This document shows positions 8,504-17,401 of a stretch of 64,000 nt of DNA, in pieces. How positions within the stretch are numbered: position 1 is the stretch's first letter; each line of letters opens with the position of its first letter. Both the position numbers and the translations under genes were made by a program. This DNA is from Haloarchaeobius sp. FL176. Its GTDB lineage: Archaea; Halobacteriota; Halobacteria; Halobacteriales; Natrialbaceae. Under the pieces are notes generated by a model. It did no database searches, was not told the DNA's origin, and saw nothing but the letters and a program-made list of their open reading frames with translations. The stretch is taken from the NCBI RefSeq assembly GCF_024609245.1, contig NZ_JANJYH010000007.1:97530-161529 (forward strand), given 5' to 3'.

Positions 8504-10408
8504 ATGACAACCGACTCCGTCGGCGACGACGCTGGCGACGGGGACGTGCCGATCGTCTACGACCTCGCGCCCGACTGCACGGTCGAAGACATCGAATCCG
8601 ACACGCCCTACCTCGCCACCGTCAACGGCATCGTCGAGTACGGCATCTTCGTCGACCTCTCCGACTCTGTCTCGGGTCTCGTCCACGAATCGACCCTCGA
8701 TGGCACGTACGCCGTCGACGACGAACTCGTCGTCGAGGTCGACAACGTCCGCGACGACGGCGACATCTCCTTCGAACCCGTCGAGCTCGCGGACTACCGC
8801 GTCGAGGTCGTCGACCACGACTACCGGCCGACCGCGACGACCGCGCTCGACACCAACCTCGGCGAGCAGGTCCACGTCGAGGGCATCGTCACACAGATCA
8901 AGCAGACGGGCGGCCCGACCATCTTCCAGGTCCGCGACGAGCACGGCGTCGTGCCCGCCGCCGCCTTCGAGGCCGCGGGCGTCCGCGCCTACCCGGACAT
9001 CGCCGTCGACGACGTGGTCCGCGTGACCGGCGTCGTCGAGACCCGTGAGGACGCCATCCAGCTCGAGGTCGGGTCCCTCACTGGCCTCGAAGGTGACGAC
9101 GCGTCCGAGGTCCGCGACCGCATCGACGACGCCACCGAGGAGTGGGCCGAACCCCACGACGTCGAGCCGCTCGTCGAGTGGGACGCCTTCGAGAAGCTCC
9201 GTGACGACATCCGCGAGGTCGCCCGCATGCTCCGCAAGACGGTCATCGAGGGCCGCCCCATCCGCGTCCGGCACCACGCCGACGGTGACGGGATGTGCGC
9301 CTCGGTGCCGGTCCAGCGCGCCCTCGAAGGCTTCATCGCCGAGGTCCATCAGGACCCGGACGCGCCGCGACACCTGTTCAAGCGCCTCCCTAGCAAGGCG
9401 CCGTTCTACGAGATGGAGGACGCGACGCGCGACCTCAACTTCGCGCTCGAGGACCGCGCGAAGCACGGCCAGAAGCTCCCGCTCGTCCTGATGCTCGACA
9501 ACGGCTCGACCGAGGAGGACGTACCCGCCTACGAGACGCTGGCGCACTACGACATCCCCATCCTCGCACTCGACCACCACCACCCCGACCCGGAGGCGGT
9601 CGACCCGCTGCTCGACGCCCACGTCAACCCCTACCTCTACGACGAGGACTACCGCATCACGACCGGCATGATGTGCGTCGAGCTCGCCCGGATGATCTAC
9701 CCGGACCTCACCGACGACCTGCGACACGTCCCCGCCGTCGCCGGACTCTCGGACCGATCGAAGGCCGAGGCCATGGACGACTACCTCGAACTCGCCGCCG
9801 CGGAGGGCTACGACGAGGACGACCTGCAGGACATCAGCGAGGCGCTCGACTACGGCGCGCACTGGCTCCGCTACGACTCGGGCCGCCACCTCATCGACGA
9901 CGTGCTCAACATCGGCGTCGACGACGAGTCCCGGCACCGCCGGCTCGTCGACGTGCTCTCGACCCGCGCCGAGGAGGCCGTCGACGACCAGCTCGACGCC
10001 GCGATGTCACACGTCGAGCACGAGCCGCTCGACAACGGCGCACACCTCTACACCATCGACGTCGAGAACCACGCGCACCGGTTCACCTACCCCGCGCCGG
10101 GCAAGACTACCGGCGAGATACACGACCGGAAAGTCGAGGAGACGGGCGACCCCGTCATCACCATCGGGTACGGCCCCGACTTCGCCGTCCTCCGCTCCGA
10201 CGGCGTCCGGCTGGACATCCCGCAGATGGTGACCGAGCTCGACGAGGAGATCGTCGGCGGCGGCGTCTCCGGCGGCGGCCACCTCGTCGTCGGCTCCATC
10301 AAGTTCGTGAAGGGTCGGCGCGAGGAGGTCATCGACTCGCTCGTCGAGAAGATGGCCGAGGCCGACCTCGACGAGGACCTCAGCAGCACCTCGCCGCTGA
10401 CGGAGTAA
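8504..10408 (+). CDS. RecJ-like DHH phosphoesterase with S1 and OB domains
   Basis: The 634-residue product has an S1-type RNA-binding domain near residues 30-95 (YLATVNGIVEYGIFVDLS) and an OB fold near 120-195. The DHH/DHHA1 core has RVRHHADGDGMCAS, LMLDNGSTEED, the signature ALDHHHPDPEAVD and a terminal glycine-rich GGGVSGGGH. This layout is that of archaeal RecJ-family single-strand nucleases (GAN or RecJ3-like); RNA as well as DNA substrates are possible. The reading frame is open upstream, but ATG 8504 has a TATA element at the right distance. The DHH signature and glycine motif are intact, so it should be active. Confidence 0.88.
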   Translation: MTTDSVGDDAGDGDVPIVYDLAPDCTVEDIESDTPYLATVNGIVEYGIFVDLSDSVSGLVHESTLDGTYAVDDELVVEVDNVRDDGDISFEPVELADYRVEVVDHDYRPTATTALDTNLGEQVHVEGIVTQIKQTGGPTIFQVRDEHGVVPAAAFEAAGVRAYPDIAVDDVVRVTGVVETREDAIQLEVGSLTGLEGDDASEVRDRIDDATEEWAEPHDVEPLVEWDAFEKLRDDIREVARMLRKTVIEGRPIRVRHHADGDGMCASVPVQRALEGFIAEVHQDPDAPRHLFKRLPSKAPFYEMEDATRDLNFALEDRAKHGQKLPLVLMLDNGSTEEDVPAYETLAHYDIPILALDHHHPDPEAVDPLLDAHVNPYLYDEDYRITTGMMCVELARMIYPDLTDDLRHVPAVAGLSDRSKAEAMDDYLELAAAEGYDEDDLQDISEALDYGAHWLRYDSGRHLIDDVLNIGVDDESRHRRLVDVLSTRAEEAVDDQLDAAMSHVEHEPLDNGAHLYTIDVENHAHRFTYPAPGKTTGEIHDRKVEETGDPVITIGYGPDFAVLRSDGVRLDIPQMVTELDEEIVGGGVSGGGHLVVGSIKFVKGRREEVIDSLVEKMAEADLDEDLSSTSPLTE

Positions 10409-10427
10409 CGTCTCGCCTTCTCGCGGC

Positions 10428-12098
10428 TCACCCCTGGAGCTCGCCCTCGTACTCGAACTGTACCCGTCGCCAGCACACCAGCACCGCGAGCGCGGCGGCG
10501 GCGATAGCGGCTACCCAGAGCAGCCGCGGTCGGAGCACGCCGTCCCCGTCGCTCCCGCCGCGCCAGTCCGCGTCGAAGGCGTCGGCGTAGTATCGCCCGA
10601 CTTCGTCGCCCGTCAGGACGACCGCGACTTCGCGGTTCTCCCGGAGCGAGTTCGTGTTCCAGTTCACGCTCCCGAGGACGACGTGGCGCTCGTCCACGAC
10701 GACCCCCTTCGCGTGGAGCTTCTCGAATCGGCCGGCGGGGTCGACCAGTCTGGCTTCCACGTCCAGCCCCTCCCGCTCCGCGATGGCGTTCAGTCGGTCG
10801 ACGACGCGCCCGTTCTCCGCCTCGGCGTACCACGCACTGCTCAGCAGGAACCGGACCCGCGTCCCGTTCCGGGCCGCGGCGAGAGCAGCCTGCACGAGCG
10901 GCGTGTCGACACCGTCCACGCTCATCTGCTCGATGCGGACGGCGGAGTCAGCGCCGGCGATCAGCGAGACCAGTGACGCCTCGGCGTTGTCCGGCGCGAC
11001 GAGCACGGTCGTCGAATCGACCGGGACCGTACTGGCCGCGATGCGGCTCGGGTACGAACTCGTCGCGGGTTCGCAACGCACCGGGTCGACAGCCTCGCGT
11101 CGGTCGAGCCAGGGCGCGGCGTCGTGTGCCGTCCAGTCGGCGTTGAACGTCCGGTTCAGGGCACCGACCGGCTCGGAGCCGTTCAGGACGACGCCCCAGC
11201 CGCGGTTCGCGTGTCCGCCGGTTCCGGACGGCTTCCAGTTCTCGGTGAGCACGAGCGCCCGTTCGTCGGCGACGAGGTACTTCGCGTGGTGGAAGTCGTA
11301 CCGGGCGGTCTCGCCGCCGAGGAGCCGCACGGAGACGCCACCGGCCCGTAGCCGGTCGAGTGCCGCGACCTCGCGTGCCGAGAGCCCGCCGACCGGTGCG
11401 TCGTCGACGAGTACCCGCACCGTTACCCCACGCTCGGCCGCGGCGAGCAGCGCGTCGGTCACCCGGTCGGACGTGAAGGTGTAGCCCGCGAGGAGGACGC
11501 GGTCGTCCGCGGCGGCGATGGCGTCCAGCGGGACCGCCGTGTCGGGCATCACGAAGGCACGGACCTGTCCCGGGCCGCCGCGCGCTGGCTCGAAGTCGGT
11601 CGCCCCGCGGGGGACCCAGCGGTCGCCGGTCCAGCGTTCGGCCGCCGGCGCGTCCTCGTAGGCCAGCGTGGCCACCCGTGAGCCGTTCCGTGTGAGTACG
11701 ACCCGTTCGCCACCGTTGGCGAGCCGTGGGAACTCCCCGACCGCGACGACGCGCGCCACGGACTCGTTCACGTCGGGGGGGAGAGCGGCTGGCTTCCCGG
11801 TGAACGCGACCCGGCCCGAGACGGTGACGTTGGGGAGCCCCGCGGTTTCGTCGTCGTCGCCGACGGTCCAACCTTCGAGAGTGGTCGCGTCCGGGAACGA
11901 CGCGACGACGTACTCCCCGGCGTCACCCGCTGCGACGGGATTCGGGAGCACCGCGACGAGGTGGGGTGCGTCGCTGCCGGTCTCGTTCGGCGGTGCGTCG
12001 ACGTCACCGGAGGCGGCGTCCGCTCCGGCTGCGACCGCACCAGCAGTCGCTAGCAGGCAGAGGAGTACGACCGCAACGAGTGTTCTCGAACCGGACAC
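10428..12098 (-). CDS. Secreted, membrane-anchored phospholipase D-like protein
   Basis: The 556-residue product starts at GTG 12098 with a signal peptide of about 27 residues. An N-terminal beta domain near 45-150 resembles a lamin-tail-like fold. Two PLD-type HKD motifs follow: HAKYLVAD ahead of LTENWK, and HAKGVVVD ahead of LGSVNWN. A single C-terminal membrane segment (LLWVAAIAAAALAVLVCW) precedes the end. Two intact HKD motifs form one active site, so phosphodiesterase, nuclease or phospholipid chemistry outside the cell is expected. Substrate unknown. It converges with the RecJ-like gene and is not in an evident operon. Confidence 0.82.
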   Translation of the reverse strand: MSGSRTLVAVVLLCLLATAGAVAAGADAASGDVDAPPNETGSDAPHLVAVLPNPVAAGDAGEYVVASFPDATTLEGWTVGDDDETAGLPNVTVSGRVAFTGKPAALPPDVNESVARVVAVGEFPRLANGGERVVLTRNGSRVATLAYEDAPAAERWTGDRWVPRGATDFEPARGGPGQVRAFVMPDTAVPLDAIAAADDRVLLAGYTFTSDRVTDALLAAAERGVTVRVLVDDAPVGGLSAREVAALDRLRAGGVSVRLLGGETARYDFHHAKYLVADERALVLTENWKPSGTGGHANRGWGVVLNGSEPVGALNRTFNADWTAHDAAPWLDRREAVDPVRCEPATSSYPSRIAASTVPVDSTTVLVAPDNAEASLVSLIAGADSAVRIEQMSVDGVDTPLVQAALAAARNGTRVRFLLSSAWYAEAENGRVVDRLNAIAEREGLDVEARLVDPAGRFEKLHAKGVVVDERHVVLGSVNWNTNSLRENREVAVVLTGDEVGRYYADAFDADWRGGSDGDGVLRPRLLWVAAIAAAALAVLVCWRRVQFEYEGELQG

Positions 12099-12136
12099 GC
12101 GGGGTCTGGCCCCGCCTTCCTACAAGAAGGGTGCGT

Positions 12137-13369
12137 TCAGACCGCCTTCTTCGCTTCTTCCTGGACGAGGAAGGAGTGGTCGTCGGTGTACTCGGCGACG
12201 GCGTCGAGCGCGGTCTCGGTGCCGATGCGGTTCAGCGCCCACGCGGCGCTGGAGCGGACGGTGTCGTCCTCGTCGTTCTCGAGGACGTCCGCGAGCGGTT
12301 CGACGGCGCGGGTGTCGCCGATGAGGCCGAGGGAGCGGGCGGCCCGCGAGCGGGTCATCGCGTCCTCGGCGACGAGCTTGTTCGCGATGCCCTGGGTCGC
12401 CTCCTCGCTGCCGATCTCCCCGAGCGCACGGAAGGTCACCTTCTGGAGTTCCTTGTCGGAGTCGGCGTCGACGTACTCGACGAGCGTCTCGACGGGCTCG
12501 TCGCTGCCGATCTTGCCGAGGATGCTGATGGCCCTCTTGTCGCGGCGCTGGGCGCGCTGCATCATCGGGTCGAGCGCCTCCTCGGGCCCGAAGTTCTCGA
12601 GCGACTCGAGGCAGTGCCGCTCCATGAAGTCGGACTCGAACATCTCGAGGCCGATGAGGATCTTCTCGGCGTCCATGTCGCGCTCGAAGGTCTTGATGGC
12701 GTTCCACTCCGGCGGGAAGTCCTTGCGGTGGTCGACGACGTCGTAGAAGCCGTGGTAGTCGAGCATCTCCTTCTGGGAGAGGTCGTCCCACTCCTCGGCG
12801 TCCTCGAGGCCGGCGAGCAGCTCCTCGCTGGCCTCGAGCAGGCTCGCGATGTCTTCCGCGTCGTCGTCGGCGTCGAGCCCCATGGCTTCGACGGTGGCGG
12901 CGGCGTCCTCGAGGAACGTCTCGGCGTCCTCGATGCTGTCCGCGTCCCCGCTGACGTCGAGCAGGTCCGTCCCGAGGAAGTCGTTCACGGCGTCGAGGAC
13001 GTCCGGCTCGCCGTCCTCCGTCCATCGTGTGTCGGCGACCGTGGACTGTGCCTCCTCGACGTTCGCGACGACGTCCTCGCCGTAGGGGCCGCGCTGTTCT
13101 TCGAGGTCGTCACGCGCCTCGGAGAGGTCGCTGTCGAGTGCCTCGGCGGGGTCCTCCTCGTCCTCGTCGTCCGGCTCGGGGAGTTCGGCGGCCTCGAGGT
13201 CCTCCTCGAGTGACTCGATGTCTGCCTCGACCTCGTCGAGTTCGGGCTCGGTCTCGGCGGCGTCTAGGGCCTCGCTGATGGCGTCGAGCCGTTCGCGAAG
13301 GGCCTCGACGTCCGCGACAGCGACCTCCTCGCTGCTCTCGTCGCCGGCGTCGCCCTCGTCCTCGCTCAT
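12137..13369 (-). CDS. Acidic coiled-coil and HEAT-repeat protein
   Basis: The 410-residue product is extremely acidic. Residues 1-90 are predicted helical coiled coil rich in Glu and Asp. A middle helical region (90-200) follows. The C-terminal half carries HEAT/PBS-lyase-like repeats such as ISILGKIGSDEPVETL, FRALGEIGSEEATQGI, ARSLGLIGDTRAVEPL and AAWALNRIGTETALDA at roughly 31-residue spacing. HEAT arrays are protein-binding scaffolds. No catalytic motif is seen. It stands alone between the PLD-like gene and pssA, all on the minus strand. Function not assigned. Confidence 0.85.
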   Translation of the reverse strand: MSEDEGDAGDESSEEVAVADVEALRERLDAISEALDAAETEPELDEVEADIESLEEDLEAAELPEPDDEDEEDPAEALDSDLSEARDDLEEQRGPYGEDVVANVEEAQSTVADTRWTEDGEPDVLDAVNDFLGTDLLDVSGDADSIEDAETFLEDAAATVEAMGLDADDDAEDIASLLEASEELLAGLEDAEEWDDLSQKEMLDYHGFYDVVDHRKDFPPEWNAIKTFERDMDAEKILIGLEMFESDFMERHCLESLENFGPEEALDPMMQRAQRRDKRAISILGKIGSDEPVETLVEYVDADSDKELQKVTFRALGEIGSEEATQGIANKLVAEDAMTRSRAARSLGLIGDTRAVEPLADVLENDEDDTVRSSAAWALNRIGTETALDAVAEYTDDHSFLVQEEAKKAV

Positions 13370-13423
13370 AGGGTACCACCCGTTACCGTCACGTTCATGC
13401 GCGAGTGTCGGGCCAGCGTCTCC

Positions 13424-14143
13424 CTAAGCGTTTCCATACAATTTCGTGACGACCCACCCGCCGCGCCAGTAGAACAGGGGACCCGCGACGAGATAGGCCA
13501 GCCCGAGGGTGAGCAGCGCCCACGGGAACGTTCGCCCGAACTGGTACGGGATGAGCACGGCCAGCGCGTGGACGACGCCCATCAGCAGCGCGTCGCGGGC
13601 GAGCAGGTCCGGGTAGCAGATGGTCGAGACCATCAGGTAGACGAACGCGGCGGTGCCGACGAGCAGCAGTGTCGGGTCGTGGACGCCACAGAGCACCGTC
13701 GAGCCGATGATTGTCGCGGCGAGTGTCGTCGGCACGCCCTCGGTGTACTCGTCGCCAGCGTCGTAGGCCGTGTACATCCCGAGCCTGACGACGCCCATGG
13801 CGACGAACAGCGCGGGCAGTACCGCGGTCGCGGCGGTCCTCGCGGTGAGTGGGTCGAAGGAGACCGGCCACGCGGCGTCGACCGTCGCGTAGACGAGCAC
13901 CGCTGGCGCGACACAGAACGTCGCCACGTCCGCCAGCGAGTCGAGGTACGGGCCGACCTGCGAGCCGCCGGCGTAGCGTGCGACGACGCCGTCCAGTCCG
14001 TCGGCGATGGCCCCGAGCAGCACGAGTCGCGCAGCGAGTTCGACGTCGCTGAAGGCGACGACGACGGCCACGAACCCGAGTGCGGCGTTGGCGGTCGTCA
14101 CCGCGTCGGCGGGGCCGAGCCGACCGACGAACCGGGGGAGCAT
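13424..14143 (-). CDS. pssA: Archaetidylserine synthase, protein-sorting type (CDP-alcohol phosphatidyltransferase)
   Basis: The 239-residue membrane protein has the CDP-alcohol phosphatidyltransferase motif in full: DGLDGVVAR followed by GPYLDSLAD. It couples serine to a CDP-activated archaeal lipid. In haloarchaea this family supplies archaetidylserine for the phosphatidylethanolamine-type lipid used in archaeosortase-dependent C-terminal protein anchoring. I recall that link and cannot test it here. ATG 14143 is preferred over the GTG two codons upstream. No archaeosortase or decarboxylase gene is adjacent. Confidence 0.85.
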   Translation of the reverse strand: MLPRFVGRLGPADAVTTANAALGFVAVVVAFSDVELAARLVLLGAIADGLDGVVARYAGGSQVGPYLDSLADVATFCVAPAVLVYATVDAAWPVSFDPLTARTAATAVLPALFVAMGVVRLGMYTAYDAGDEYTEGVPTTLAATIIGSTVLCGVHDPTLLLVGTAAFVYLMVSTICYPDLLARDALLMGVVHALAVLIPYQFGRTFPWALLTLGLAYLVAGPLFYWRGGWVVTKLYGNA

Positions 14144-14254
14144 ACCCACCGGTTCGCCGTCCCCGTTTTACGCTCTTTCGGTCTCGACGGGCGGTCGCAC
14201 GCGGATGGTTCACCGACCCGGCTGGCTAAGGAGTCCCAGACCCAAGGATGAGCC

Positions 14255-15556
14255 ATGCGAGTCGCCGTACTCGGTGCCGGATACGCCGGTGTCACACTCA
14301 CGAAGAAGCTCGAGCGAACGCTCCCGGAGGACGTGGAGCTGGTCCTCGTCGACGATACGGGGGTCCACCTCGTCCAGCACGAGCTCCATCGGCTCGTCCG
14401 CAAGCCCTCCCTCGCCGACGTCATCACCATCCCGCTGACCGACCTCGTGGACCGTGCCGAGGTGCGCGAGCGTCGCGTCACCGGGGTCGACCGCGAGGAG
14501 CACCTCGTGCGCTTCGCCGACGGAACGACCCTGTCCTACGACGTGGCCGCGGTCTGCCTCGGCGCGGAGACCGCGTTCTACGACCTGCCGGGCGTCGAGG
14601 AGCACGCGACGCCCCTGAAACGCCTCGAACACGCCACCCGCGTTCGCGAGGAGTTCGACGCGGTGCGCGAGCGGGATGGTCACGTCGTCGTCGGTGGCGC
14701 GGGTCTGTCCGGCGTGCAGGTCGCCGGGGAGCTGGCGCAGGTCGCCGCGGACGACCGCGAGGCGGCGGCGCAGGCGGAGACGGCCGAACAGGAGGAGGTC
14801 CGTATCTCACTCGACGAGGCCGACGCGGAGCCCGCGACCGACGAGGCCGTCGACGACGAGTTCGACACCGAGTTCGAGGACTTCGGCGAGTTCGACGCGC
14901 TGCCCGAGGAGGGCGTGACCGTGACGCTGCTCGAACAGTTCGACAGCGTCGCGCCGAACTTCCCCGAGCGGTTCCAGCGCGCGGTCCACGACCAGCTCGT
15001 CGAGCGCGGCGTCGACGTGCGGACGGGCGCGACGGTCGAGCGCGCGACCGCGGATGCGGTCCACCTGACGGACGGCACGACCATCGAGTACGACCAGTTC
15101 ATCTGGACCGGCGGCATCCGCGGGCCGGACGCGATGGCGGGCGACCGACCGGTGGTCCGGAGCACGCTCTCGCTCGACCGGACGACGTTCGTGGTCGGCG
15201 ACGCCGCCCGGATGGTCGACGACGACGGCGAGGCGGCCCCGGCGAGCTCCCAGTCTGCCATCCGCGCTGCCCGCGTCGCTGCGGAGAACATCGACCGGAT
15301 GGTCGACCACCTGCGCGACGGCGAGGCTGGCGACTTCGACCCGCGGCTCGACCGGTTCGACTTCGATTCACCGGGGTGGCTCGTCTCGGTCGGCGACGGC
15401 GCGGTCGCCCAGGTCGGACCGACGGTGTTCACCGGGCGCGCGGCACTGGCGCTGAAGGCGACGGTCGGCGGCGGCTACCTCTCCTCTGTCGGTGCCGTGC
15501 GGAACGCCGTCGACCTCGTGAATCGAGAGCTCGGAATCGACCCCGGCGACGAGTGA
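14255..15556 (+). CDS. FAD-dependent NADH dehydrogenase-like oxidoreductase (NDH-2 type)
   Basis: The 433-residue product has an FAD-binding GAGYAGV near residues 8-14, an NAD-binding GGAGLSGVQVAGEL near 148-161 and the second FAD contact VVGDAARMV near 310-318. It has no clear transmembrane helix, as expected for a peripheral single-subunit enzyme that passes electrons from NAD(P)H to quinone. An acidic insertion at about 170-215 separates the NAD motif from the following strand. Sulfide:quinone reductase is the main alternative, but no paired redox cysteines are seen. It is a single gene, convergent with the decayed antiporter downstream. Confidence 0.85.
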   Translation: MRVAVLGAGYAGVTLTKKLERTLPEDVELVLVDDTGVHLVQHELHRLVRKPSLADVITIPLTDLVDRAEVRERRVTGVDREEHLVRFADGTTLSYDVAAVCLGAETAFYDLPGVEEHATPLKRLEHATRVREEFDAVRERDGHVVVGGAGLSGVQVAGELAQVAADDREAAAQAETAEQEEVRISLDEADAEPATDEAVDDEFDTEFEDFGEFDALPEEGVTVTLLEQFDSVAPNFPERFQRAVHDQLVERGVDVRTGATVERATADAVHLTDGTTIEYDQFIWTGGIRGPDAMAGDRPVVRSTLSLDRTTFVVGDAARMVDDDGEAAPASSQSAIRAARVAAENIDRMVDHLRDGEAGDFDPRLDRFDFDSPGWLVSVGDGAVAQVGPTVFTGRAALALKATVGGGYLSSVGAVRNAVDLVNRELGIDPGDE

Positions 15557-15580
15557 GAAGCGACCCGGGCTGCGACCGGC

Positions 15581-16173
15581 TCAGTACGGGATGACCCGGA
15601 AGCTCTCCGGCAGGACGAGCCCGAGCGTGAGGAACAGCAACGCGGCCACCCCGGCGCTGATGAGCGCGTAGGGAATCTGTGTCCGACGTGGACCATGTGG
15701 TCGCTGCCCGAGGTGGAGGACGCCAGCACCGTCGTGTCGCTGATGGGCGACGTGTGGTCACCGAAGATACCGCCGCTGAACACGGCCCCGAGCACGAGGT
15801 GCAGGTTCGCGCCCGTGGCGAAGGCGAGCGGGATGGCGATGGGGAACATGATGCCGTAGGTCGACCACGACGAACCGTCGGAGAAGCTGACGAAGCTGGT
15901 CGTCGCGAACACCGCGACCGGGACGATGAACGCGGGGATGTCGCCGAACGTCTCGGTGATGAACGCACCGATGCCGAGCAGGGAGACGGCGTTCTGGATG
16001 GACCTCGCGAACATCAGGATGACCGCCGCGAGCAGGATGCCCTTGAACCAGACGAGCGTCGCGTCGGCGCCGTCCTTCAGCGAAGGGACGTTCCCCTGGA
16101 GCCGGTACACGATGAATGCGACGGCGAGCGCCGGAACGACCGACAGCCAGCCCGCCTCGATCCCGGTCACCAT
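15581..16173 (-). pseudogene. NhaC-family Na+/H+ antiporter remnant (internal deletion plus frameshift)
   Basis: The frame from ATG 16173 begins like an antiporter N-terminus (GIEAGWLSVVPALAVAF). Within about 30 residues it passes into helices normally found in the C-terminal half, then ATTSFVSFSDGSSWSTYG and GDHTSPISDTTVLAS. At about 15680 the frame breaks: after DHMVHV the homologous helix continues in another frame as TQIPYALISAGVAALLFL and stops at 15583. So roughly half of a transporter of about 500 residues is missing and the rest is frameshifted. The intact NhaC-type gene at 58268-59806 shows what was lost. A non-functional remnant is the simplest reading. Confidence 0.8.
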
Positions 16174-16180
16174 AGGCTAT

Positions 16181-16193
16181 AAACTCCGAGTTT
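16181..16193. promoter_or_regulatory. 13-bp palindrome upstream of the NhaC remnant
   Basis: AAACTC-C-GAGTTT is a perfect inverted repeat around a single central base, just upstream of the remnant's start. The same centre and outer arms, widened by AT on each side, occur upstream of the intact NhaC gene at 59846-59862. It is an operator candidate. Confidence 0.45.
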
Positions 16194-16377
16194 TGGTAAA
16201 GAGTTCCCCGTCCCGTCGACTGCTTCGTTCCGCCCTGGTCTGGCAGTGAGCCGCGAAGCGACCGCCATCGACCGACTAATTAAAGTGAGGTTGTGCTAGA
16301 TACGACGTAGTGATGTTTCGAGCGAGCTGGGACCGGGCCTGGGGCGAAGACGACCCGACACAGCGGGTAAAGTCGCC

Positions 16378-17391
16378 ATGAGGCTCGTCGTCGTCGCGGG
16401 GTCGACGCAGACGGCGACCATCGACGGCATCAGCGCCGCCGGGGCCGACGCGGACGCCCTCCCTCACACACCGAGTGCTGACCTGGAGATCCTGGACTAC
16501 GGCGAGCCGGTCCAGTCGCCGGTCGTCCCCGTCAGCCCGACGGGCTGTCCCACGCCGGCGGTCGTCACCCGCGCCGTGCGCGAACACGTCGGATTTGACG
16601 TGACCGCCGTCGACGCCGGACTGGCGCGACCGACCGCCGCACCGACCGTGGACATCGGGGACGAGCCGGGCGCTGATATCAGGGACGTCGACCCGGTGCC
16701 GGACGCGGACCGGCTGTTCGAGCGAGCGCGGTCGTTCGCCGCCGGGCTCCCCGACGACGAAATCGCGGTCGCAGAGACCATCCCCGGGGGCACGACCACG
16801 GCGCTCGGCGTGCTGACCGCGCTGGGCGAGCGGCCGGCCGTCTCCTCGTCGCTGCCGGAGAACCCGCTGCCGCGGAAGCGACGTGTCGTCGACGCGGCGC
16901 TCGCGACGAGCGACCTCGCGCCCGGTGGTGCAGCCGGCGAACCCGTCCGAGCCGTGCGACGCGTCGGGGACCCCGTACTCGCGGTCGTCGCCGGGGTCGT
17001 GGTCGGTGCGAGTGAGGCGGGCACCACGGTCAGGCTCGCCGGGGGAACCCAGCTCGCCGCCGCTGCAGCGCTCGCCCGGCACGCCGGCGTCGGCGGACCG
17101 CTGTCGCTCGAGACCACGTCGTTCGTAGCCGACGACGACAGCGCAGGAATCCACGGCCTCGCCGACGACCTCGACCTGATGCTCCGTGCGACCGACCCCG
17201 GTTTCACGGCACTGGACCACCCGGCGACGAACGCCTACGTCGCCGGCGAGGCGAAGGAGGGCGTCGGGATGGGCGGGGCACTCGCGATGGCCGCGCGCGA
17301 CGACCTCCCGATGGCGACGGTCCGGGAGACGATGGTTGCACTCGTCGACGACCTGCTCGCCGCCGGTACCGCCAGGGGGTCACAGTCATGA
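16378..17391 (+). CDS. cobT: Nicotinate-nucleotide-dependent phosphoribosyltransferase CobT (archaeal type)
   Basis: The 337-residue protein matches the archaeal CobT/UPF0284 family: [45 protein letters not shown] and a C-terminal [13 protein letters not shown]. It activates the lower ligand base for the nucleotide loop of cobalamin. It is followed 10 bases later by cobB, another corrin-ring enzyme, so the two form a small cobalamin operon. Start ATG 16378. A stretch of about 200 bases upstream holds the promoter, shared in a divergent arrangement with the NhaC remnant. Confidence 0.9.
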   Translation: MRLVVVAGSTQTATIDGISAAGADADALPHTPSADLEILDYGEPVQSPVVPVSPTGCPTPAVVTRAVREHVGFDVTAVDAGLARPTAAPTVDIGDEPGADIRDVDPVPDADRLFERARSFAAGLPDDEIAVAETIPGGTTTALGVLTALGERPAVSSSLPENPLPRKRRVVDAALATSDLAPGGAAGEPVRAVRRVGDPVLAVVAGVVVGASEAGTTVRLAGGTQLAAAAALARHAGVGGPLSLETTSFVADDDSAGIHGLADDLDLMLRATDPGFTALDHPATNAYVAGEAKEGVGMGGALAMAARDDLPMATVRETMVALVDDLLAAGTARGSQS

Positions 17392-17401
17392 GGGCCGTCC
17401 C

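Noticed and set aside
8399..9937. 512-codon open frame antisense to the RecJ-like gene
   Set aside because: Shadow of strong codon bias; Val/Asp/Gly-rich without any domain.
16280..16377. A cobalamin riboswitch before cobT
   Set aside because: No B12-box-like sequence seen; this riboswitch class is not expected in haloarchaea.
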